From: Endocalyx cinctus
Lineage: Eukaryota > Ascomycota > Sordariomycetes > Amphisphaeriales > Apiosporaceae
NCBI GenBank assembly: GCA_001600455.1
Contig: BCKC01000010.1
Location: 1,827,209 to 1,891,208 of the forward strand
Length of the DNA stretch: 64,000 bases
Direction of reading: 5' to 3'
The notes beneath the pieces were generated by a model. That model saw only the letters and a program-made list of their open reading frames with translations, did no database searches and had not been told where the DNA came from. A program made the position numbers and the translations under genes. Positions 1 to 10,973 of the stretch are shown here, in pieces; position 1 is the first letter of the stretch; each line of letters starts with the position of its first letter.

Positions 1-719
1 AAGAATGCGAAGAAGTTTTCAATGAGATATGAATGAAAAAGGGAATGTGAACTCACCTGTGGACGCTCCATACCCAAGCCTTCGAGTACCTTATCGACGT
101 GAATTTCCTGGATAGGTTCTTTTCTCTGCTCACTGAAAGTCAGGTGTCGCAGAAGTACGGGACTGTCGAAGCACAGAGTATCCATATCCTCGCTAGCGGC
201 GGCGTAGACCTTTCCGGCGCGAGCGAGCACGGCGCACTGGGCCTCGGCCTCGGTAGGAGCGACGATGTACGGTATACCCATGAGCTTGAGCAGCTTTTGG
301 CAGTCGGCGTTGTGTTCTCTCGTGACGCGGACGGTTCTTCGGGAGAACTTCTCGACGTCCTCGGCCGTACCGGTCTCCTTGGCCTCTTCGAGCCCCTCGG
401 TAGCCTCGGCTTTTCGCTGGAAACGTTTCGCGAGCTCACCCGACTTGAGCTTGGGTGGGGCGCCGTCGAAGACGTACAGCGGCTTGATGCCGTTGTCTAC
501 CATGCGTAGGGTGCGGTAGAACATGCCCATCAGATGCGAGGTGGTGTCGCCCGACTCGTTCATCAATTGTTGGCCATCGGATCGAACGGCGATCAGGAAG
601 CTGTAAATACTCATGGAGCTACGCGAGGTGTTAGGTAAATTCGAGGAGACGGTCGGCAGAATATTGTACTTACGCATCCTGTAAAGAAAAGGATTGTCAG
701 TTTCTTATATTTAAATGTG

Positions 720-753
<34 letters not shown>

Positions 754-887
754 TAAAATATAGCTTAGAGTAAAGAGCATGGACTTACTATAGCAACTTT
801 GCGACCGAACTGGTTCTTGATGTCCCCTTCCTTGACAGCGCCAGGCGCCTCTTCCTTTATAATCTGGAATAACTGTTTAATTCCCAT
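1..887 (-). CDS. FEN1: Flap endonuclease 1 (FEN1/Rad27), 5' part, cut by window edge
   Basis: Structure-specific nuclease that removes 5' flaps during Okazaki-fragment maturation and long-patch base excision repair in the nucleus. Exons: 789-887, 674-678, 57-618. Intron 3 opens at 56 and runs out of the window. The 222 codons seen cover the N-terminal XPG domain and the start of the internal XPG domain. The protein begins [10 protein letters not shown] and contains [17 protein letters not shown] and SEDMDTL, which carry the family's metal-binding Asp and Glu residues. Frame continuity requires a 5-nt exon (GATGC) whose GAT codon is Asp34, a catalytic metal ligand. Introns are 110 nt (AT and GA microsatellites inside) and 55 nt. 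The family is about 390 aa, so roughly 170 residues, including the PCNA-binding tail, lie outside. ACGCG motifs upstream suggest S-phase control. Confidence 0.95.
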
Positions 888-1388
888 CTTGATGGATTTG
901 CTTTGATAATGAAGACGGGATGGAATTAAAGGTTAATATTAAGTGTAGAATATGATTTTGTTCACTCTGCGTCTCTTATGTTCTAACGGTGATGTCACGA
1001 CCTTTGTAAAAGAAATAATTTATCGCGTTACATGGTGGTAGGAAGAAGTAGGAACGACGCGCTAAGTTTAATTGATTTTTCATGTAGTTGACGCGACGCG
1101 CCTAACGAGTATTTAGCCTAGAGTGTTAGGCTTCCCAGTTAGACAGGCTGACAGGCTGACAGGCAGCCTAAAGTACAGTGCACTAGTCAACTAAGGTTTA
1201 GTGGATAGGGCATTTATTACAAGGGGTGTATCACGCTAAAGGGGTAAGGTGTTCTAGGTATCTAGCACTCCTAATAACCGCATTCGAGAGATACAGAAAT
1301 ATCATACCCAAATCTATCTACCTAGATAGTAACTTATATGCCACCAAAAAAATCATATAAAACCCCAATTTCCTTCATCCGAACTCCA
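888..1388. other. Spacer between FEN1 promoter and MFS transporter 3' end
   Basis: Holds the upstream region of FEN1 (minus strand) and the 3' flank of the MFS gene. It contains the ACGCG cluster listed separately and a short tandem repeat of CAGGCTGA at about 1146-1166. No coding region seen. Confidence 0.7.
1024..1100. promoter_or_regulatory. Cluster of MCB-like ACGCG cores upstream of FEN1
   Basis: CGCGT occurs at 1024-1028 and ACGCG at 1057-1061, 1091-1095 and 1096-1100, which is 137-213 bp upstream of the FEN1 start codon. The MBF (Mbp1/Swi6-type) factor binds ACGCGT-like MCB elements in promoters of G1/S and DNA-replication genes in yeasts, including RAD27. None of the cores here is a full ACGCGT, so the assignment is inference from core sequence, clustering and gene identity. 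Confidence 0.4.
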
Positions 1389-3270
1389 TCAGATTGTATA
1401 CCTATATCTTGGACTTTCATCGCCAAGTTCGGCGAGTTCATCCTCGGACAAGTTCGCATGTTCGGGTTTGATCGCGCCGGCATCGCGCTTCTTATTCTCT
1501 TTCCTGAGGTAGAGAGACATGACGCCGTATATGACTGTTGCAAATCCCACCAGCGAAAGAGATATCGAGTTTCCTTTGATATATCGCGGGGCGTCTTTGC
1601 TTACGCTATATTTCACAAACGTTAGTCATTACTAACAAGAGGAATAGGGACGGCAGAGAGAGACGCACTAGATAAAAGGGGATAGGATCCCGCTCGCGTT
1701 ACCGATGGTGAGCTGCATGCCGTTGGCGGTCGTGCGTTTTCCGTATCGTGGGCAATTGTTCGGTAGCTATATTGCATATCTCGTTAATTACATTTCACTA
1801 CGGAACGAGCGAAATCCACTTACCCAAGCTAGCGGCAGACCGACAACAACGTAGAGCCCCATAGCTACCAGGAAACATCTGACGAAAGAATTAGTATTTC
1901 ATCGTATAATTAAAAGAATGGCGGTCGTTACCCAAAGTAATGCACTCCGGCCGATGAATCGGATACCAGCACGCCATAGCCGATGACGCTAATAGCACCG
2001 AATATGACGCAGAAAAGACCTCGCTGCTGCTTCTTATCTGACAAGTACGCGATCCCCATATACGTAACGGCCCCCAAGAAATAACAAGGGATGGTAAGCA
2101 GCTGGATCTCGGCCGTCGTCCAACTTCCCAAGCCTTTAATAATGGTCGGCAAGAAAGTCGAGTAACCATAAAGCATGGTATCGACGCCGAACTGGGCGAC
2201 GCAGATAGCCCAAACCTTCCAATCCTTAAACGCGGCCATCATATCCTTCCGGCTGAACTCCTGCGCGCTCTCGGTGCTGCCGTAATGGCGCCGCAGGCGC
2301 CTCGTCGCCGTCGCCTTCTCCTCGTCGGTCAGGAACCCCGCCGACCCGACGTCGTCGGGCAGCAGGAAAAAAGTGGCGATCCCGAGCGCGACGCTCGGGA
2401 TCCCCTCGACGATCATGATCCACCGCCACCCGCTCATGCCATGGCGGCCGTCGAGCATGCCGATCCCGTACGCCAACAAACCTCCCAACGACCCGGCGAT
2501 GGCGGCGCTCACGAAGAGGTACCCGACCCGCAGCGCGAGCTCGCGCTTCGTGTAGAAAAAGGTGAGGTACACGTTGAGACCGGGGAAGAGCCCGGCCTCG
2601 ACGGCGCCGAGGACGAGACGCGCGCCGACGAGGCCGCCGAAACTTTGCACGAACCCGGTCGCGAGCGCGATGATCCCCCACGCGAAGGCGATGAAGGCGA
2701 TCCAGCGCGATGGCGTGAAGGGCTTGAGTACCAGGTTGGACGGGACTTCGAATGCGAGATCTACATGCGAAATAAAGGGAAAAAAGAAAAGTGGTCCAAA
2801 GTTAGATCCTGTCTCTTTTTTTTTTTTTTTTTNTTAAGGGGAGACTTTTTCATTGTTCACGTACATGTAACGAAGAGGATGGATACGGCAATCTGGAATT
2901 GGTCACCTTGGAGGCCAAGATCCTCTTCCAACCCGTACAAGCGCGCATTACCAATATTGACCCTAATCGATGAGATCAGCAACCCAACCTGGGAGTGTAT
3001 ATCGACTTTGAAATTACTTACCTATCCAAGAAGCTGAAAGTGTCTAATACGACATTTATAGTCAGCTAGAAGCTCAAGCCGTATCTATTGTCTTTCATTG
3101 AATCACTTACAAAGTAACATGACCAATGGCACTATACGTCTATCTAACTTCCGTATGAGTCTTTTCTCAGCCAGTTCAAATTCTTGTTCCGTCATGTCCA
3201 CGGCGATCTCCACGTCTACCGGTGCCTCCGCTAACTTCGGATCAGACCCGTTTGGAGTTTTGGTATCCAT
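1389..3270 (-). CDS. MFS transporter, anion:cation symporter (Dal5/Tna1-like) family
   Basis: Predicted 492-aa plasma-membrane permease. Exons: 3111-3270, 3022-3043, 2865-2962, 1932-2760, 1824-1878, 1669-1766, 1389-1605. The protein has a charged N-terminus, the family segment FSFLDRVNIGNARLYGLE after TM1, EVPSNLVLK, and the loop DLTDEE-like region between TM6 and TM7. This layout is typical of fungal ACS-family carriers (TC 2.A.1.14), which take up carboxylates, allantoate, nicotinate, biotin precursors or other organic anions. The substrate cannot be read from sequence. The ATG at 3270 was chosen because the frame further upstream offers only a TTG. Exon 2 is just 22 nt. Intron 3 contains a poly-T/A run with the single undetermined base (2833), which does not touch coding sequence. 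About 490 aa is normal for the family. Confidence 0.92.
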
Positions 3271-6098
3271 GGCTTTTTCTGGAAAAGGTTCTGCCAATAA
3301 TAAGAATTGTAGTAATCAACTAAATATTGGAAAAATATATTCTACGAGAAAAACTTTTCATATACCGAAACGACAAAGTCGTGACGAGAAAAAAAAAAAA
3401 GAAAACTAAGTAATTTGATGACCAATCAAATCCACAGCTCGAAAGTCTATTCGAGGGAACGAGTTGTTTTAGGGTAAAAAAGAAAGAAAAAAAAAAGTGG
3501 AAAAAAGAGGCCTTTTTTCAAAGAGGATGTGGAAATTCGGGAATGATAGATGGGTATTGGATCTATCTATATATATCCCCTACCTCAGGAAGATGATTAT
3601 CGTTGTTGTTTCTATCCAAGCATGATATAGAAATATTACATATTCTCAATACATACATCAGATAAAAAAGATAGCGAACCTTGACGATGTCCGGGGGAGG
3701 GATGATAAGCACCCTGAACGGCCCCACAAGCCAAGTTTATCGGATTTCCGCTACCGGGAAGAGGGGCTTCTTTTGTACTACCTGACTACGTAGCTATGCT
3801 TAGGGATATATCGTATACATTATACATATGCAGTGTCATTACCAGTTAGGCGATATGTAAGTCGAAGAACGTGCTTTTTAAGTAAGGGTCAAAATCGTAT
3901 TTTGAAAAAGACGAATCAAGTACTCCTTATAGCGAACGAAGGATTTGTGAAACGTTAGAGAGTATCTCTAGATAGCTGGTATCTCGCCAAGATGCTTGGT
4001 TATTAGATTTATATCAGCCCTTCTTTTTTTGGTGCGAATTAGGTATAGCGCATTTGCATTTGCCGCTTTTACTCGGACCCGTCAGTAAGGTCACTGGTCC
4101 ATCAAGTGTCTTAAGTAGTCGTATTAGTACATAGTTATCGGGGAATAAGTTAAACGACGAAACGTGATCTTGAAGCGTAACGACGAGGTCGAACATGCTG
4201 ATTTAATAAGTGTGGCCCGTTAATAGGAAATAAATGACTTACTGCAACCGTAATCTAGCCTTCGCTGTCGCGTCCTGGATTACCTACCCGTCCCGTAGGT
4301 CGGTTTTTGATAGGGTCTTCATTTAAGGGTGATAATAATCAACCGACCCCACTCGTCTCGAGCCTAGACGGATTTTGAATCCCTACTCTCAGGATACAAT
4401 TTGATGTCGTTCTTCAATGCCCTTTTCTTTTTAACGTGGAAGGAGTTAGCTGCGGGTCGAATGCTTCCTTGACCCCGATCTCGTCGCTTCTGTGGACTTA
4501 CAACGAGGTAGGATCATAGCTCAAGCCGAGAGTTACATCCCAGCTATAAGGCATTATAAACTTCATTTCACATCAGAGTTGAAGAATAACCCGACGGAGT
4601 TACTATTGATGTGCTGCTCGGCGAATACAACTTTATTTTGATGAGAGGGGCGAGGTCCTTTGGTTAGATGAGTGTCCCTCCGTAGCGTAATTGTGACACC
4701 TCACTACTTATGTTAAGTTCTGTGAGTAGTGAGTGAGAAACCGATGATATACGCCGAAGACGTCAATCTGTTCGTACAGAAGTTAATTCGGCTAAGTGCC
4801 TGCTTGGCCTAGTCCCTATTTCACATCCCTTGTGGCCGATCCAACTTGAGATTCATATTCCATATCGATGAGTATGAGATATATAGTACTGAATGATCGC
4901 TATTGTAGCCTTTCACTCTTTCTCTCACATTATGATCAAGCATCCGGAGAAGGTGAGGTGAATATCCAGGTATGCCGAGCTTAACACGCTTCGAGGGCGT
5001 TACTTCCTTATTCTAGTCCTCGTGTTTGAACGAATAAGGCTGACTGATCGTGATTCACCGCAAATAAGTTCGTAAATACGAGATGAAAAGGAACGGTGAC
5101 TCGGAAGTCGTTCGCTCGATTTAGCGGTGATATTTAAGCAATATTCTTTGGTGCCCAATTCATCGTCCTAAACGGAGAGAGGCATAGGCATAGAAACTTC
5201 CGAGGTTAAAATGGCAAGAGAGTAAGAAGATATATCGGCCCGTGAGTTATTCGGTGCGATACGTAGCTGTGCGCGTGCACTCGTCTCAAGTTACATAGTG
5301 AGTTGTACATATCTGTCTCCAGGTGCTCTGACTTCTTTTGTTTGCGTATCGGGGTAAATCGATTCATAGTTTTACACGTTGCTCAGGAACCACCTAAGTG
5401 CCACCTCCCGTCTCGCAAAAGAAAAAGTTGATAGGTGCCACAAACTAAATGGGTAGCGATGGATCATTCTTTATTCCAATTATTATTTGTTTATTTATTA
5501 AATAAGTGAACGGAAAAAAAAGAAAGACAAAATTTAGGTAGCTATTACGTACCTAACCTTTAGTTACTCACCTCAGGTATCACAACTCGCCAATAGTGAT
5601 AACTAGATCGAACGACTCCTAATTAGTATTTGCGTAACTTGAGTTGATTCGCATTTACGAATATGCCGAAACTTGTTAGATAAATAGGTATACTGTAAGT
5701 GTTTTTTTTTTTTTTTTAATTATCGCTGTTATAAGTGAAGTGGAAAGGTGCCTTTTATTTTTAACTTTTTCAGTGTTTGTAGGTAACACCCGCACGTATG
5801 CATCACATCGTTGGTACCTGCTTCTTACCCTGCTGATCCTTGAGCAAAAAAAAAGAAAAAAAGAAAAAAGATCAAACCCGACATTAAGGAAGAAGAATAT
5901 CCATACTAGAAAAAAAAGAAAGAAAAAGAAAAAGAAAGAAATATCGACAACAATAATACGACAGCCCTACTTGGAAGGAATTTAATTTTCCCTTGCGATT
6001 TACTTTGACGATTTTTCGCGAAGAGAGAGAGAAGGTGGTAAAAAGACAGGCGAGAGAAACGTAACTGAGGAAGGGTCCCAAAGAGAAAAAAAAGAAAG
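3271..6098. other. Gene-free spacer, about 2.8 kb
   Basis: No frame here has convincing coding character. It contains short A/T-rich and purine-rich tracts. Purine-rich DNA at about 5830-5960 and 6000-6098 is probably the promoter or leader of the gene starting at 6099. The upstream region of the MFS gene lies at its left end. Confidence 0.6.
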
Positions 6099-7160
6099 AT
6101 GTTTGAAGATCTTCGCGACGCGGAAAAGACGGTCTCGATGTTCGCCGTCCTCATCGATCGACTACGACCGGACGATTACCGCAACAAGGAAAAGTCATCA
6201 TCGTCATCATCCTCCCATAATAATAATAACCACCATCACAACGGCGTAGGAAGAGACGGCAGCGGCAGCGGCAAGAAGAAGAGCGCCGGATCCTCGTCGG
6301 AACCTCCGCCGACGCCCTCGACCCCGAGCTCGATCGCCACCATGCTATCGCGTCGTCAAGGGTCCAGCGGATCTCACAAGAGCAACGACAGCGCGCCCGC
6401 GAGCTTAGGAGGAGGAGGAGGGTCGCAAACGACGACGACGTCGACGACGACGTCTCCGTCGCACGGCTCGGTAACGACGAGCAGCTCCCTCTCGTCGCGA
6501 TGGCGACCGCAATCCGGGGGCCGGAAGAAGAGCAACTGGGACACGTCGATAGAAGGGACCCTCTGGAACGCGCTGGAGAAGCCTCAGAGGGAGGTCGCGC
6601 GGGCGTACGAGGTCGACCAGACGGCGCTGAAGGAGTACATATCGTCGGAGCGGATGATGGAGCTCGGAACCGAGTTCGCGCGCCATTACGGACGAAGCGA
6701 CGGCCGGACGGCGGCGGCGTACCGCGGGGAGAAGTCGTACTGGGCCGCCGAGGACCTGTTCTTCGACTTGCAGTCGGTGAAGCAGGGCGATCGGGACGCC
6801 GGCCGCTGGGCTAAGAATCGGGTCTACAAGCGGGAGTGGGACCTCGCCGATCACCTCGCCCGCTTCGTCTTGCTCGCCGAGGAGTATAGGCTCGTGGCGA
6901 ACCGCGAGGAGTGGCTGAAGCGGGAGTGGAGGTTCGCGCTCAAAGTCGGCTTCTACTTGAGCGTGTTACGCTGCTACACCATCCGCGACGCGAAGCAGAG
7001 GGCTTACGCGACTAAGAACGGAAATGGAAACAAAGGCACCAGCATCGGCACCAACGGGAAGATCACGGCGGCCGCGAGACCGCAGCTGCTATACACCAGA
7101 CAGATTTCCCACGGGAGCAAGATTTCGCCGACGATTGACGAGAACGAAATGAGCCCTTAA
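6099..7160 (+). CDS. Hypothetical fungal protein with low-complexity N-terminal half
   Basis: Intronless, 353 aa. Residues 1-27 (MFEDLRDAEKTVSMFAVLID...) look conserved and helical. Residues about 30-150 are Ser/Gly/Thr/His-rich low complexity. Residues about 150-320 form a charged, probably alpha-helical domain rich in Trp, Arg and Glu (LWNALEKPQREVARAYEVD, EWDLADHLARFVLLAEEY, EWRFALKVGFYLSVLRCY). No signal peptide or membrane span. I do not recognise a named domain; it looks like a fungus-specific protein. The ATG is in good context (AAAGATG) behind a purine-rich leader. The coding sequence is distinctly G/C-rich compared with its flanks, which supports it as real. Function unknown. Confidence 0.8.
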   Translation: MFEDLRDAEKTVSMFAVLIDRLRPDDYRNKEKSSSSSSSHNNNNHHHNGVGRDGSGSGKKKSAGSSSEPPPTPSTPSSIATMLSRRQGSSGSHKSNDSAPASLGGGGGSQTTTTSTTTSPSHGSVTTSSSLSSRWRPQSGGRKKSNWDTSIEGTLWNALEKPQREVARAYEVDQTALKEYISSERMMELGTEFARHYGRSDGRTAAAYRGEKSYWAAEDLFFDLQSVKQGDRDAGRWAKNRVYKREWDLADHLARFVLLAEEYRLVANREEWLKREWRFALKVGFYLSVLRCYTIRDAKQRAYATKNGNGNKGTSIGTNGKITAAARPQLLYTRQISHGSKISPTIDENEMSP

Positions 7161-7914
7161 CGATGAGAGTAACCCGGCGCTGACGAGCCATGTTGAAAGG
7201 GTTTACGCTATGGAACGATAGTTTAGTTAGGGGAAGGATATCACTTTATTTACCTGTGTTCCTGTATTCTTTCTCTCACGAGATGTATTTCTACTTTAAA
7301 TAGGCGTTTCTGAGGTTTGTACGTTATCCAAGAGAGCAAGAAGGCAAAAAGGCAAGAGGGCAGTAGGAGTGGTGCTTATTGATTTCGAAAAGATACCCTA
7401 GATGATTGAAATGATACTATAATCTTTTTAATTGAATTTATTCTTATTTCCTTTCTCTTAAAAAATATGAGACTTTAAATGAATATTGTGAGGTTTTTTC
7501 TTTGCTAGGTTGAGGATTATCTCCAGTTACGCCACAAAAATATACAGTGCATAAAGTACGAAAATAATTATATTAACACTGTGAGAGGAAATTACTCTCC
7601 AGCCACATATTTAGCTCAAATGGGGTTTTTATCTACAAGCTAATATAGCAACAGCAACGTAAACGTATGTCATCCAAACAGGATGAATATCTGAGACGCA
7701 CAAACGCCAGATTATATCAGCAGTCTCATATACCTACTCATCATTCATTCCGATCTCTATAATCTCTTCTCATATTTTTCTATATCGCTTAATTAAGAGA
7801 AAAATCAACTCACGTTTATATTTTGTTGTTTTGAAGATTCAACATCACAGTTTATATTCATCTTCAAAATAAGAGAGAGAAGAAAAAGAGAAAGAGAGAC
7901 AAATCTGAATAAGA
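7161..7914. other. Spacer between two plus-strand genes
   Basis: About 750 bp of A/T-rich DNA serving as the 3' flank of the first gene and promoter of the second. A purine-rich stretch (7870-7910) sits directly before the next ATG. No coding region seen. Confidence 0.6.
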
Positions 7915-9873
7915 ATGTCAGACGCGTCGAGTGAATTCGCGGGGTTCGCGTCCGAGCGCGAAGAAAATGACAAAAATGATCCATCCGACGAGAACGACGA
8001 TAACTCCGGGGATGATCGGATGAACGGCGTTGATGATGATGATGGCGGCGGCGACGACGAGGATGAAGTAGAAGAAGACGAGTTGTCGGACTACTCGGGG
8101 GCGGAAATGCCCGTCGGCTTTCTAGACGTGGAAGCGGAAGAAGAAGAAGAGGGCTGGCCACTGAACCGGCTAACCAAATACCACTTTCCCCAGTTCTGCC
8201 GTCTACCCATCGAGATACGCGAATTGGTGTGGGGATTTTTCAACCGGTACCTGAAGCGCAAGGGTCGCATCATCATCCTTCGCGCCAGCATACATAGCAG
8301 GCCTGTGATGCAAATGAAACTTGCCTCGGAGGTGTACACGGATGATTTAGCAGAAAAGGTATTCACGATGATGGCCACTCATCGCGAGAGCCGGAAGCTG
8401 GCTCTGAGGTACTTTCCGGACAGTATACCCAAACAGGGTCACCTGCCATTCGCCGTACCCTTCAGCTCGGAAAATGATATCGTGTTCGTCAGATTTGAAT
8501 ATAATTTGCGGCATGTACGCGGACCCATACAAGGTTTATCGCTAGACAATGTGAAACATTTCGCCTTTGGAGACAGCAATATGTACAGTGAAATGGCACC
8601 GTCCGAGGCGATGATCGGATATCTCATAACGAACCATCTTCCGAATCTGAGGACGCTTCTCTGCTGCTTACAAGCTTGCGAATTACGGCGTTCCCGCTTA
8701 CATAACGTGCTCGCCTACGTCTCGAGTCCCGACCGAGAATTATATTATGAGGAAGAACCCGACCCCTATAATCCGTTTATCGAACCTGCTCGTTCGATCT
8801 TTTGCTGGTCCGCCCTAAATAACGGCACAAACGTCCTAACCCCCGTCCCTCGGAATATAGTGAAACGTTTTATCGCCTCTCATATTAAAGATATGCCGAT
8901 CTATCCCTTGATAGAGTTCTCGAATGAACCAGATTACGAAAGCGCCAAGGAGGCTATGCTGCTCTTACCTAAAGCTGGAGACGAAAACCAGGGAGATCAG
9001 GATACAGAATCCAGTAGCGATGAATCTGAAAGTGAACCCGATGAGTATGAAGCCGATGGTTTCGTGGTCGATACGTCGGACGAAGAAGAGGAAGAAGAAG
9101 GAGACGAGGAAGACCCGGATCTCTCAGACTCACACGACGGGTCCGAATCTGGAACGGATCCGCAGCCGATGCCAGCGTCTTCACCTAACCTTCATACCGA
9201 CGACGAAGGACACAACGCTCTTCGGGAAAGCGAAGAAGAGGGAGGAGGTTCTTCCGGTGGAGGTAGACAATCACGACCCAATAAAAGAAGCCGTGTCGTG
9301 CTCGAGGATTCCGAAGACGAAGACGACGCCGAAGAAGCGCAAGAGAACGGTGGTGGTTCCCGGCTCACGAAACGGCCGCGCGTAGTCCTCGACGACTCCG
9401 ACGATGAGACTCAAAGCGAGCGAGAAGACGAGGTAGCAGTAGCATCATCATCAAGAAGAAGAAATGGGAGGAGCGTAGGAATTCGGCCAAAGAAGCGATC
9501 TCGCGTCGTCCTCGATGATTCCGAAGAGGATGAAGAAGATGATAAAAATCCCGAGACGATGAAAAACTCCGCGCAAGATAGCTCGGAAGACGAGGAGGAA
9601 GAAGAAGAAGAAGAAGAAGACAGCGACGAAGATACCCCACCTCCTAAGCCTATGTCACTATTCGCCAAACTCAATCAATTTCGCGACGAGAACCCGGTCT
9701 CGCCCGGTGGGTCTGATGCCGATTCCCACGACGAGGAAACGTATGATGATGAGAATGAGCGATTTCAAGATGATGATGGGGATAACGTCGTCGACGAGGA
9801 AGAAGCCGAAGAGGGCGATATCATCGACGATACGGGCGAGGATGACGAAGATGGAGACGAGGATGGGTGGTGA
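7915..9873 (+). CDS. 2EXR-domain protein with acidic repetitive C-terminal tail
   Basis: Intronless, 652 aa. Residues 1-80 are acidic (runs of Asp/Glu). Residues about 85-300 form the folded part, opening with FPQFCRLPIEIRELVWGFF, the signature of the fungal 2EXR domain, an expanded family of unknown function. From about residue 340 to the end the chain is highly acidic and disordered. Within it a basic-then-acidic unit, KKRSRVVL followed by Asp/Ser/Glu residues, occurs three times at about residues 456, 484 and 525. Each unit looks like a short nuclear-localisation signal followed by a CK2-type phosphorylation stretch. A nuclear role is inferred only from these basic motifs. Confidence 0.85.
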   Translation: MSDASSEFAGFASEREENDKNDPSDENDDNSGDDRMNGVDDDDGGGDDEDEVEEDELSDYSGAEMPVGFLDVEAEEEEEGWPLNRLTKYHFPQFCRLPIEIRELVWGFFNRYLKRKGRIIILRASIHSRPVMQMKLASEVYTDDLAEKVFTMMATHRESRKLALRYFPDSIPKQGHLPFAVPFSSENDIVFVRFEYNLRHVRGPIQGLSLDNVKHFAFGDSNMYSEMAPSEAMIGYLITNHLPNLRTLLCCLQACELRRSRLHNVLAYVSSPDRELYYEEEPDPYNPFIEPARSIFCWSALNNGTNVLTPVPRNIVKRFIASHIKDMPIYPLIEFSNEPDYESAKEAMLLLPKAGDENQGDQDTESSSDESESEPDEYEADGFVVDTSDEEEEEEGDEEDPDLSDSHDGSESGTDPQPMPASSPNLHTDDEGHNALRESEEEGGGSSGGGRQSRPNKRSRVVLEDSEDEDDAEEAQENGGGSRLTKRPRVVLDDSDDETQSEREDEVAVASSSRRRNGRSVGIRPKKRSRVVLDDSEEDEEDDKNPETMKNSAQDSSEDEEEEEEEEEDSDEDTPPPKPMSLFAKLNQFRDENPVSPGGSDADSHDEETYDDENERFQDDDGDNVVDEEEAEEGDIIDDTGEDDEDGDEDGW

Positions 9874-10973
9874 AGAAGTTTTATCGTAATTTATCTTCCT
9901 ACCTCCGCACGAACGTGATATGTCGCGCTCAGTTCTTAGAATCTTACTTTTCGTCAGATTCTCTTTGAATATGTACTTTTACAAAATATGTACTTTTTAC
10001 ATAGTAGATCTACTACACTACAACTTAATTAATATCGAGGAGATAGTCAATACCCAACGTAATTAAAATCATATGCAATTTTTTACCTAAAACATTACCT
10101 GGCTACGTGATATTTCAAAGACTTCAAGGCACATCTCACTCATATCACGACTATTACATAACGAACCATAAATCACGATAGAAAAATTCAAACAGCAAAA
10201 ATGTTCCGACGAATCCCCGTCGCCTTTCCCCACGAAAAAGAAGAGAGAAGAAGAAAAAGAAAAACTTCAATCTTCAGAGGTCAGGTGAGCAAATGGTCAA
10301 GTTTGTCTTTTTTTAAGTAGAGGATATCGGTTCTCTCTCCTTAAAGTTTTTTCTTCTCCTTTCTAAAAAAACGAAGAGGAGGAAAAAAAACTTGTTGTTG
10401 TTATGAGAGAGATCAAGAGAAAAAAGAACGAACTAGGCTCATCTTTTTTCATTTGTTTTAATGTACCGCATGGATTACAGAGACAATCAAGGAAGGATCT
10501 CGCCTTGTGCTCCACCTTGCCGCGCGGAAGGGAAATTGTAGGTAAAAGGGAAGGGAAGAAGAGAGATGTGTCAGTTGATAATCTGGAAAAGTGTTCACTT
10601 GGACCTTTCAATGTTGTAGCGTCTTGGATATAGGAGAAGGGGAAAACAGCCACCACCGTAGCAACACAAGAGTCAACGTATTCACCAAAGCCACTTAGTC
10701 TGATCCCATATTTCGTTGTTTCCGTCGTGTCGTGTCGAAAACTGTTCGCGGGTATGTAAGCCCTGAGAATATCATGTCAGTATGAAGCCATTTGTACTGT
10801 ACAATGTTTAATTAAGCCTATCGTCCATCCGACATGTCTTTTTTTTCTAACCCATCAATAAGACATCAAGTCAGCTTTCAAAGGCTAACATGACCTCTTA
10901 GGACATGGTGCAGTAAGTTGGGTATTTTCTCTCTCTCTCTCCTTTTCTTCGTCGATCGAATAACGCGATACGA
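9874..10973. other. Spacer between convergent genes
   Basis: About 1.1 kb between the 3' ends of the 2EXR gene (plus) and the WD40-type gene (minus). It is A/T-rich with purine/pyrimidine tracts at 10235-10440. Short frames exist on both strands but none has coding character. Confidence 0.6.

Noticed and set aside
2285..3037. Long plus-strand frame over the MFS gene
   Set aside because: Shadow of the minus-strand exon; biased composition and runs through the undetermined base.
3271..3297. Longer MFS N-terminus
   Set aside because: Upstream frame begins at TTG only; the first ATG at 3270 gives a family-like start.
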